A stretch of 40,677 nt of DNA from Bacteroides sp. 43_108 (GTDB lineage Bacteria; Bacteroidota; Bacteroidia; Bacteroidales; Bacteroidaceae), in assembly GCA_001915545.1 (NCBI GenBank), contig MNQS01000127.1, positions 1 to 40,677 of the forward strand, given 5' to 3'. The position numbers and the translations under genes are program-made. Shown piece by piece: positions 1 through 7,193 of the stretch (positions are counted from its first letter, which is position 1; every line of letters begins with the position of its first letter). The notes under the pieces were generated by a model that searched no databases, was not told the origin of the DNA, and saw only the letters and a program-made list of their open reading frames with translations.

Positions 1-140
1 TTTATTTCTCTTTTACGGAGTAGGAGGATGTCGGCTGCCGTTTGCACGCTCCCCGACAGACGGGGGAAGGGAGAACCGGAGTTGTTGGGATTGGGAACTA
101 GGGATTTTTGGCACGATTTGCGGCTATTTTTACATGAGTG

Positions 141-172
141 TTGTTTAATGTGAAAATTATTTTCTACTTTTG
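141..172 (+). promoter_or_regulatory. possible Bacteroidetes promoter
   Basis: TTG at 141-143 and TACTTTTG at 165-172, separated by 21 bp, match the Bacteroidetes sigma-ABfr pattern (-33 TTTG/TTG, -7 TAnnTTTG). No clear gene lies downstream, so it may be a leftover from a lost gene or may drive a short RNA containing the 310-347 hairpin. Confidence 0.35.
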
Positions 173-309
173 TTTTGTCGCGCATGCGGCAGACATATGG
201 AAAGTGTTTTCGCCTGGTCCTAATCTGAAAATGTGGCAGTTTTCAGTAGCAAAGGACAACGAACAGCACTCATTTCTTGTTTAGACTATGGCAAGAACGC
301 ATTCTGCGT

Positions 310-347
310 ATCCATACCCCATATCTATTCAAGTGTGGGGTATGGAT
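310..347. repeat. 12-bp perfect inverted repeat
   Basis: Positions 310-321 and 336-347 are perfectly complementary (left arm ATCCATACCCCA), with a 14-nt loop. No clean T-run follows on the minus strand, so it is not a textbook terminator for the XRE gene. It could be a recombination or regulator site or a structured RNA. Confidence 0.6.
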
Positions 348-508
348 CTTCGTTTATTTTGCTATGGGTTTGCCACAACCTTCTGATTAACAAACGAAAT
401 AGGCTCCACGCTTGAACCGAATATTGCAAAATATCAATCTGATTATCAAATATTAACATCGGAAATCGTATGATAATGATACCATATAGTTCCCGATATT
501 TGTGAGGA

Positions 509-790
509 TTAGCCTATTCTTTCTTGTGCAACCTCAATGGCTTTTCGCTTTAATTCGTCTTCATCTTCTATAGCATCCAATACTTTGTCTGCCAGCCATA
601 GTGTAAGAAGTTCATTTTTATCAATATTGAAATACTCAGCTAATTGTATTACTTGTGTCCGTTTGGCATATCTATCGCCACGCTCTATTTTGCTAAACAT
701 TGGAGTGTCTATATCAAGCAAAGCTGCCAATTGCCTTTGTAGCACACCGTGTTCTTCTCTCAACTCTTTTATTTTGTCTCCTAATAACAT
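509..790 (-). CDS. XRE-family helix-turn-helix regulator
   Basis: A 93-residue protein with one HTH_3 (Cro/CI-type) domain at about residues 8-62: the segment KIKELREEHGVLQRQLAALL leads into the recognition helix around TPMFSKIERGDRYAK. The C-terminal 30 residues are charged and helical. Proteins of this size act as DNA-binding repressors, often of the operon beside them. The gene lies downstream of the AlbA_2 gene on the same strand, separated by about 150 bp containing a cluster of CCGYTATAW boxes. This suggests its own, possibly autoregulated, promoter. In Bacteroidetes such regulators often accompany restriction or defence genes. Its target here is inferred from position only. Confidence 0.85.
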   Translation of the reverse strand: MLLGDKIKELREEHGVLQRQLAALLDIDTPMFSKIERGDRYAKRTQVIQLAEYFNIDKNELLTLWLADKVLDAIEDEDELKRKAIEVAQERIG

Positions 791-874
791 GGTCTTTATT
801 CTTTTCAGTTCAGTATGTATTTTCGTCGAAATTCGATGGATTTAAACATTTTTGACGGAATAGGCTGTCATTAT

Positions 875-934
875 CCGCTATAATATGACGGAATCCGTTA
901 TAAATTCCGCTATAATTAGCGAAAACCGCTATAT
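875..934. repeat. four CCGYTATAW boxes
   Basis: Nine-base boxes occur at 875-883 (CCGCTATAA), 895-903 (CCGTTATAA), 907-915 (CCGCTATAA) and 926-934 (CCGCTATAT). They lie between the end of the AlbA_2 gene and the start of the XRE regulator. The repetition directly upstream of an HTH gene suggests operators. Confidence 0.5.
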
Positions 935-943
935 CTGTTGTGG

Positions 944-2611
944 TTATTCTTTCAAGAACCAAGTTCGCCCATTAGCAAAAATAAGTTTATCTACACTTAG
1001 AGCATTAAGAATGTCTCCTAATATCCTCAATTGCTGTTCCCGTGTTTTAGCTTGCGGCATTACATCTTTGATGTATTCGTAGATGCCATCACGTTTGGCG
1101 CCATCTGATCCTGCATTCTTAAGATATTGCAAAACCATTTGTTTAATTTTGTCCTTATCAAGTCCTTTTTGCTTGGTGTAACCTTGCAATTGACGAGTAG
1201 CTTTAGCAACTCCTAAAGAAATTGTATAATTGGGAGCATCGCCCTCAATAAGTCCCCTGTTCAGCAAGTCTTTTGCAACATCTTCATGTATGAATCTGCC
1301 TTTCTGTACAGCGTCGAGAGATATGCAATCCCATAATGACAGAGTGTTGTCGGTCTTCAATAAATCCGTATATCGCTTATTGATCTCGTTACCATATATG
1401 CGTACTACAACCTTCTTTTTCGCCGCATCAATCTCGTAGTCCGGCATCGGAAAGTGTCTGCGCCATTGTTCATTAAACATTTTCTTGATGCCACGACTTA
1501 CGGTATCAATCATATTGAAGTCCACCATTGCCTTGCATAGGCATTCATTGCGGAAATAGGTCTGAGATTCCTCATTTCTCAAAGCATTTTCCAAAGTTCC
1601 GGGGATGAAAGTACCGGCGTTGGAATAATATAGATAGCCGGGATTCTCAACGAAATTGACACGCTGTTGCATCGTGTAATCTTGATGAGCAATACAGTTA
1701 TGAAGTGCTTCGCGTATAGTGTAGTCATCATACTGCTTCATTGTATCTGGGAAAAGCGTACCACCAGGCATTTCACGCAAAGTCAGATTTTCAATCTTTG
1801 AGAGAATTTCATCTACTGTCAGTATGAATGGAACAGTGAAATGTTCGTAGTCAACCACATCTTGATTTGCATCCCTGCGTGTCCAGGTTACCTGAGCGAC
1901 AACAGGGCGCAGTTTAAAGGCTGATTCGTATTTGCCTAACAATATGATAGCGGCACGAGTGATGCTTCCATTTCTTGTTAGTCCGCATTTGCCAAGAAAT
2001 GTCTGAATATCCCAAGCATTTACCTCGGATTCGGGAATACGGCTATGTACCTTCTTAAACATTTTGCGGGCTTTAGCTATAGCAACTTCGTCAAGGTCAT
2101 CTATCGTTGCATCAGGAACAATCTGTGCAGACCAATCTGTTTCACCAAATATTGGCTCATCAAGAATGACATTCATGCGTTCAGTGGTCAACTCTACAAG
2201 AGAATCTTCAATTCGCTGCCATGCTTTGTTATGAGCGTAAACAGGCAATTTGGGACGATGCTTGGGAATATGTATTACCCAAACTTTCTTGTTAGTGTCA
2301 TCGGTAACAAACTCTTCAATATCGAGACCTTCTGTCGAAAGATTAACACATCGTTCCGTTAAACGAAGAATTGCCTTTTGCCAGTCATAATTATAGGTAT
2401 CCGTCCCGACAATTTCCAAAGAACTGTCATGTACCCCTATCACTAAATGTCCTCCTTCCATATTGGCAATAGCCGACACATATGAGATGACATCGTTTTT
2501 CTCATCCCCACAGAACGAGTTCTTCAAATTCTTGAATTCCTTCCATTCGCAACGAGCATTCTCTTGTGGATAGTTGCGAAGGAGATATTGTTGTAGTTCT
2601 GACTCTTGCAT
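944..2611 (-). CDS. AlbA_2 (Schlafen-type) ATP-binding protein
   Basis: A 555-residue protein. The N-terminal segment (about 20-110) is an AlbA_2 domain, recognisable from CEWKEF followed by the NMEGGHLVIGVHD stretch, the fold shared with Schlafen core domains. Residues around 300-420 match the GHKL-like HATPase_c_4 region usual in this family (YTIREALHNCIAHQDY, then YYSNAGTFIPG). The C-terminus looks like a winged helix. Family members are bacterial regulators or defence proteins acting on nucleic acids. It is the last gene of the five-gene operon, starting 2 nt after the DUF1848 stop, so it is almost certainly cotranscribed. Its role in the system (regulator, or Schlafen-like RNA-directed effector) is not shown by the sequence. 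Confidence 0.8.
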   Translation of the reverse strand: MQESELQQYLLRNYPQENARCEWKEFKNLKNSFCGDEKNDVISYVSAIANMEGGHLVIGVHDSSLEIVGTDTYNYDWQKAILRLTERCVNLSTEGLDIEEFVTDDTNKKVWVIHIPKHRPKLPVYAHNKAWQRIEDSLVELTTERMNVILDEPIFGETDWSAQIVPDATIDDLDEVAIAKARKMFKKVHSRIPESEVNAWDIQTFLGKCGLTRNGSITRAAIILLGKYESAFKLRPVVAQVTWTRRDANQDVVDYEHFTVPFILTVDEILSKIENLTLREMPGGTLFPDTMKQYDDYTIREALHNCIAHQDYTMQQRVNFVENPGYLYYSNAGTFIPGTLENALRNEESQTYFRNECLCKAMVDFNMIDTVSRGIKKMFNEQWRRHFPMPDYEIDAAKKKVVVRIYGNEINKRYTDLLKTDNTLSLWDCISLDAVQKGRFIHEDVAKDLLNRGLIEGDAPNYTISLGVAKATRQLQGYTKQKGLDKDKIKQMVLQYLKNAGSDGAKRDGIYEYIKDVMPQAKTREQQLRILGDILNALSVDKLIFANGRTWFLKE

Positions 2612-2613
2612 AA

Positions 2614-3666
2614 TTACCCAATTATACTTTCACTTTCATCATTATGTTTCTCAGCATTTCGGATGACGCATTCTTTACTTGTATTGGCATAGCAGTAGAC
2701 ACAGAAATGACGACAAGTATTATACATGCCGATGTCCTTGCTGACCATACATCCACATACCTTACGTTGCCCTGTATCCTTTACATTACGCACCTTCTCT
2801 GGTATTGGTGGCAAATTACCAAACAAGTCTTTTTCTGGTAATTTCAATGTATGTAGATAATAGACAAGTTCCTTATCGTCAGCAAAAATGCGTTTCATCA
2901 ATTCGCCATCAATGCAACGATTGTGTTCTATCCCGTATTTTTCAAGGTCAATATTTTCAGCACAAGTGGCGATTTCAACATCCCAACCATCTTTGTGCCA
3001 AGCTTCACGAATCTTTTGAAGACCTTCTACAATTTCTATTCGTTGAGCAAGGTTGGCTTCGGCATTCTCCACATTCTCCTTTGTAAAGAGCATACTTTCC
3101 TTAACAAGATTGTTTTGAACCTTGCGATATGCTTTTACATCAACGAAACTGAATACAAGCTTATTTGTGTAACCTTTCAGTTTATTTCCAATGCGCCAAA
3201 TGCGCGTCAAGAGGTCACGAGGAGCAATGTTTGGCGTAATTATTAAAGGATCAAAACGCCAGATTACTTTCTCCTTACCAATCATATCAGAAAGTTTCTT
3301 GAATGTCTCAACTCTGTTTTCGACAGACGAAACATTAGGCTCAAAACCTTCTTTTACATAATCGTTGAGTGTAACCTGAAAGTAGTAGTGTATTCCTTTT
3401 TCGTCAAGCTCATGAAGGTATGGGAGAATCGGCTTTGGGTTTTTTGTCCAGAAAATCACCACCTTGCAGTTTTTGAACGAAATATACATTTTCTGCTGGT
3501 TGAACGGATTATACCAAGCACAATACCCTTTAGCCAAGCGGTTGAAGAACCACTTGGCATAAAAGGCAGGAATATCGGTTGAACGACTTGCAGAGACAAT
3601 GACAGGAGCTGTAGCTTCTACTTGTTCACCTGTATCGTTCGTGATAATAATTTTACCTATTGGCAT
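2614..3666 (-). CDS. DUF1848 radical-SAM-like protein
   Basis: A 350-residue protein with the DUF1848 signature SASRSTDIPAFYAKWF near residues 25-40 and a TIM-barrel-like pattern (VIFWTKNP, RFDPLI, FSFVD). The C-terminus has C304-x-C306 and a CxxxCxxC motif (C318, C322, C325). That is the radical-SAM 4Fe-4S spacing, but at the far C-terminus rather than near the N-terminus; this placement is typical of DUF1848 as I know it. The family is uncharacterised and predicted to bind an iron-sulphur cluster. The start overlaps the end of the preceding 823-residue gene by 14 nt and the next gene starts 2 nt downstream, indicating translational coupling. The substrate is unknown; a nucleic-acid modification or repair role is inferred from its neighbours. 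Confidence 0.8.
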   Translation of the reverse strand: MPIGKIIITNDTGEQVEATAPVIVSASRSTDIPAFYAKWFFNRLAKGYCAWYNPFNQQKMYISFKNCKVVIFWTKNPKPILPYLHELDEKGIHYYFQVTLNDYVKEGFEPNVSSVENRVETFKKLSDMIGKEKVIWRFDPLIITPNIAPRDLLTRIWRIGNKLKGYTNKLVFSFVDVKAYRKVQNNLVKESMLFTKENVENAEANLAQRIEIVEGLQKIREAWHKDGWDVEIATCAENIDLEKYGIEHNRCIDGELMKRIFADDKELVYYLHTLKLPEKDLFGNLPPIPEKVRNVKDTGQRKVCGCMVSKDIGMYNTCRHFCVYCYANTSKECVIRNAEKHNDESESIIG

Positions 3667-6124
3667 AACGATTAAATAAATCTTGCATTAACTGCTCAAA
3701 GTACTGTTTATTCTCATAAGTTCCCTCTACGATAGGAGGATAACCACCTTTATCATAAAAACACCAATGCTTAAAATGATCAATGGTTGATCTATTATCT
3801 GTAGGGTTATCCAATGGATTAGAACAGTATTTACCACCAGGAGCATAACCTTTTTGAAATGTTATTACCTTTCTGGAAAGCGTTTCTCGCATTTTTATAG
3901 GTAGGTAGTTTCTTGAAAGGATAAAATAGTTAACATTTGCATCCTCTACAAATTTAGATGATGTTGGATGTTTTGGTTTCAGGTTTCGCTTTTCAACACC
4001 ACCCTGCGAAATAACTTTATTTCCTTGTGGTTGTGGATGCGAAGTCGTATTTAAACTTTTAATACTTGAAATTAGTTTCTCAATCTTCTTATACGCAGCA
4101 TCAGTTGGTTTCAAGAAGTTGTCAAGGATGCTCAAGAACGCTTCTGGATCTTGCCTTTTACTCTCAAGTTCTATAGCTTTATCAATATTTTCTTTTTGGG
4201 TCTTTAAGCCTTCCTTACCTACAATCGAATAAATTTTACTACGGAATTGTTCTGGTGTATAAGAGCCCTCATCTCCTGCAAAATTAACAGCATCAAGAGC
4301 TTTGTACGCTTTAGTTGTAGTAATACGTGAGAAACTACTAAAAATATACATAAAAGCTTTAGGACTTTGAACTATATTTTCAAGTTCAACAGCCTTATTT
4401 ATTGCCTCAACAACTTTCTGCTGTTTTACAACTTTTGACTCTACATTATTTAGATTCTCAATAATCTTAGATCCCAACTGACTTTCTACAATAACTGAAG
4501 TATTATTGCTCGCTTTTGGTAAGACTGCATCCTTTATTTCTACTCCATTAAGCATTCGCCAAACATTACTTGCAAATGATTGATAATAATCCTTATTGCC
4601 ATTAATCAATACAGACGTAAATGTCTTTGGCAGAGACGTAAAACCTCTTGTGGCACCATAGATGCCATAAGCTAACTTATAATTACAGAATCCTACTTGT
4701 ACAAGGTACTCTACCAAGCGATCAATGTTATCGCCTTTCTGACAGAATGCAGCAAACGATGAAAGTACATCATTTTCAATAGCGAATAAGTCAAAGGCGG
4801 AGTTCTCCTGAAAATGATTAAGTAATGCTCCAACATAAGCAGATGCAGGATTTGAGTCCCATTTATCTCCAAGCATGTTCCTTAGAATCATACCTCCATT
4901 ATATGCCTGTGCCAAAGGTTCTTCTACGCCATTTTCTTCCATTACAGATTTGTACTCTGCCATAAACTGGGAGCAAATAAGGTTCTTATAGAAAGAACTT
5001 TGGTAAGATGTGTCCAAAATATGCAAAGACAGATTATCATCAACATTCAGCAATTCCTCAATGGCATACTTTTCACGTTGAGCATTATCTTTTGCTTCCA
5101 ATTTACGAATGGCGCTATTCATATTGTCTGTGACACGAGAAAACGTCTCTGGGGAAACATACTCTAAACAACTCCACAATTCGTTTGCATCATAGACTCT
5201 ACGAAGAGGAAGTTTGTTACAGAATGCGTCATAAACACCCCAGTAGTGCAAAAGATTCTTGGCATCTTTTGTAGAAAGACCTTGCGGATTGTCAGACAAT
5301 TTTAACTCTAATAAATTTTTGTTCCAAATGGTATCTTCATCTATTGAAGAATAGATTTCATTAAACACTCTGATTCCATTCAAGATAGCATCGTCTTGTG
5401 CCTGAGTGGGTCTTTTATCAGGAGAATTTACAACAGCAGAAAGCGTGTTACGAAGTTTTCTTGATAAAGCTTTCAATTTGCCAACCTCGTTGCTGACCGA
5501 GCTATTAGCACCTATTAGATAACAATAAATGAAACCTTTAATTCTGTCTAGCAGAACGTCTCTACTAACATCTATAGGTTCATTCTTGATCTTGAAATTT
5601 ACATATAAAGGATTCCATAAGAAATCATCTTTTTCAGATTGAGTAAATAAATCTTTGGCAACGCCAAAAAATGTTTTTTTCTCTTTGGGTTTAACACCTA
5701 TGTTAGGAGCATAAAGCTTATAGAACTTATTCTCCAGACTTTGTTCTGCCTTTGACAATACACCCTGACGCTCCTGATAACTATTAAAATAGATACGACA
5801 ATGAAAAGGGTTAAGGTTGATGGTATGATAGCAGAGATAGGCCTCTACTCCGTCATGTTCCTTAGCCTTCTCAAAGAATCCATCTTTATAGTCATCAGTT
5901 TCTATCTCAATAACCATAGGATAGTTCTCAAGGTCATTTTCTTCAATCTCGAACCTTGGATATTTACTGTACAATATTATTACTTGGTCTTTGTCGTTCG
6001 CGCAGACAGGATAGAAGCGTTTGTTACCAAAGCCGCGTCTTGCGTAAAATCCTAAGGGCGAAATTGACTCTGAAGACAATATGTTATTGAAATTCAGAGT
6101 ACAGGTTGGTATGTATAATTTCAT
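3653..6124 (-). CDS. large uncharacterised operon protein (823 aa)
   Basis: I do not recognise this 823-residue protein. The first roughly 130 residues look like an alpha/beta domain (MKLYIPTCTLNFNNILSSES start, several strand-like runs). Residues about 200-640 appear mostly helical. A lysine-rich linker lies around 700-730. The last 90 residues are rich in aromatics and cysteine, ending in a conserved-looking block (DHFKHWCFYDKGGYPP). I see no Walker motif, nuclease signature, signal peptide or membrane segment. It follows the helicase by 2 nt and overlaps DUF1848, so it is an integral part of the operon. Its size and position suggest a scaffold, sensor or effector of the candidate system. 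Confidence 0.75.
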   Translation of the reverse strand: MKLYIPTCTLNFNNILSSESISPLGFYARRGFGNKRFYPVCANDKDQVIILYSKYPRFEIEENDLENYPMVIEIETDDYKDGFFEKAKEHDGVEAYLCYHTINLNPFHCRIYFNSYQERQGVLSKAEQSLENKFYKLYAPNIGVKPKEKKTFFGVAKDLFTQSEKDDFLWNPLYVNFKIKNEPIDVSRDVLLDRIKGFIYCYLIGANSSVSNEVGKLKALSRKLRNTLSAVVNSPDKRPTQAQDDAILNGIRVFNEIYSSIDEDTIWNKNLLELKLSDNPQGLSTKDAKNLLHYWGVYDAFCNKLPLRRVYDANELWSCLEYVSPETFSRVTDNMNSAIRKLEAKDNAQREKYAIEELLNVDDNLSLHILDTSYQSSFYKNLICSQFMAEYKSVMEENGVEEPLAQAYNGGMILRNMLGDKWDSNPASAYVGALLNHFQENSAFDLFAIENDVLSSFAAFCQKGDNIDRLVEYLVQVGFCNYKLAYGIYGATRGFTSLPKTFTSVLINGNKDYYQSFASNVWRMLNGVEIKDAVLPKASNNTSVIVESQLGSKIIENLNNVESKVVKQQKVVEAINKAVELENIVQSPKAFMYIFSSFSRITTTKAYKALDAVNFAGDEGSYTPEQFRSKIYSIVGKEGLKTQKENIDKAIELESKRQDPEAFLSILDNFLKPTDAAYKKIEKLISSIKSLNTTSHPQPQGNKVISQGGVEKRNLKPKHPTSSKFVEDANVNYFILSRNYLPIKMRETLSRKVITFQKGYAPGGKYCSNPLDNPTDNRSTIDHFKHWCFYDKGGYPPIVEGTYENKQYFEQLMQDLFNRYANR

Positions 6125-6126
6125 AA

Positions 6127-7185
6127 TTATCCTCGTTTTTTAGGAGTTGACAAACCCCATAGTGTTAATTTGGGACCGCTCGTAAGACTCGTATCATAAA
6201 GCGAAGTAGGTACATCATCAAAAAGACTGGAAAGATTGCCTGAGTGCATTATATACAAAGCACGATAGGTTCTTGTTACGGCCACATATAGTGGATTTCG
6301 GTTTGCATCGTCTTCAACAGTACATTCAGGAATGAAAACATGTTCAAATTGAAGTCCTTTAGAACTATGGTAGGTCATCATCTTTGGATTGTCTGAAGAA
6401 AAATCTAGATCCATAAACTGTCCATACTTAGCTTCAACGTTAAGACCATGATTCTTGAAATATTCATATGCACGCTCTACTTCATCATTGTGTCTAAATA
6501 GGATGCCGACATCCTCCATGTTTTTGTTTTGAATAAGCGAAATGATGGCATCATACTGTTCAGTAATGTTATTGTACTTGATAATCTTTGGCTTTTCAAC
6601 ACCCTCTTCAGTACAACGCTCTTCAAGTTCGTCACTTTCGGAATTTAGATACTGTGCAAGACGGGCTATCTTTTTGGGTAATCGATGATTGAACACAAGC
6701 TGTTCGACAGGGAACTTAGTAAAATACTGTATATCCTCCATTGAAACAGTTTGCTTATCTTTAATAAAAGTATAAAGTTGTTGAGCCGAATCACCATACA
6801 ACAATAATGCTTTTTTTGCCTTAGAACGGAATAGTTCTATATCCTCTTTGGAAAAATCTTGTGCTTCATCCACAATAATATAATCAGCACTTGGACATCC
6901 AGCTCTATTCTGCCAATGCCAATGATAATCAACATTTCGTTGTGGAATACCTACCTGTGAAATGCCATCAGCCATATATTGCATTAGTGCTTTAGTGAAC
7001 ACAATGTAAAGATAGGTACCCTTATGCTCATCTTGTATTTGTTTTGCCTTCCACAAGGCAAGAATGGACTTTCCGCTACCAGCACACCCTTTAACAATGT
7101 AGGAGTTATCTGTTTTCTTGTTAATCACCTTTACCTGGTAATCATCAAGTTCGGAATCTTTAACGTAAAAACTTCTCTTAGCCAT
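6127..7185 (-). CDS. compact superfamily I (UvrD-like) helicase/ATPase
   Basis: A 352-residue protein with SF1 motifs in order: Walker A GCAGSGKS (33-40), Walker B VDEAQD (104-109), motif III GDSAQQLY, motif IV-like HRLPKKIA, motif V TYHSSKGLQFEHVFIP and motif VI YVAVTRTYRALYI. At about half the length of UvrD, it lacks the large 1B/2B insertions and resembles the compact helicase portion found beside or fused to NERD nucleases. It starts 8 nt after the NERD-methyltransferase gene and ends 2 nt before the 823-residue gene. The likely role is an ATP-driven motor or switch acting with the NERD nuclease on DNA or RNA. Confidence 0.88.
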   Translation of the reverse strand: MAKRSFYVKDSELDDYQVKVINKKTDNSYIVKGCAGSGKSILALWKAKQIQDEHKGTYLYIVFTKALMQYMADGISQVGIPQRNVDYHWHWQNRAGCPSADYIIVDEAQDFSKEDIELFRSKAKKALLLYGDSAQQLYTFIKDKQTVSMEDIQYFTKFPVEQLVFNHRLPKKIARLAQYLNSESDELEERCTEEGVEKPKIIKYNNITEQYDAIISLIQNKNMEDVGILFRHNDEVERAYEYFKNHGLNVEAKYGQFMDLDFSSDNPKMMTYHSSKGLQFEHVFIPECTVEDDANRNPLYVAVTRTYRALYIMHSGNLSSLFDDVPTSLYDTSLTSGPKLTLWGLSTPKKRG

Positions 7186-7193
7186 GATTAGAT

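Larger units (their letters stand above)
1..508. other. non-coding left margin
   Basis: I find no convincing gene in this stretch. It contains a possible promoter (141-172) and a long perfect hairpin (310-347). Short open frames cross the hairpin but have no recognisable product. The XRE regulator gene converges on it from the right, so part of it is probably the 3' region of that transcript. Confidence 0.5.

Noticed and set aside
875..934. CRISPR-like array
   Set aside because: The repeats are only 9 bases and irregularly spaced, with no spacers of uniform length and no cas genes.
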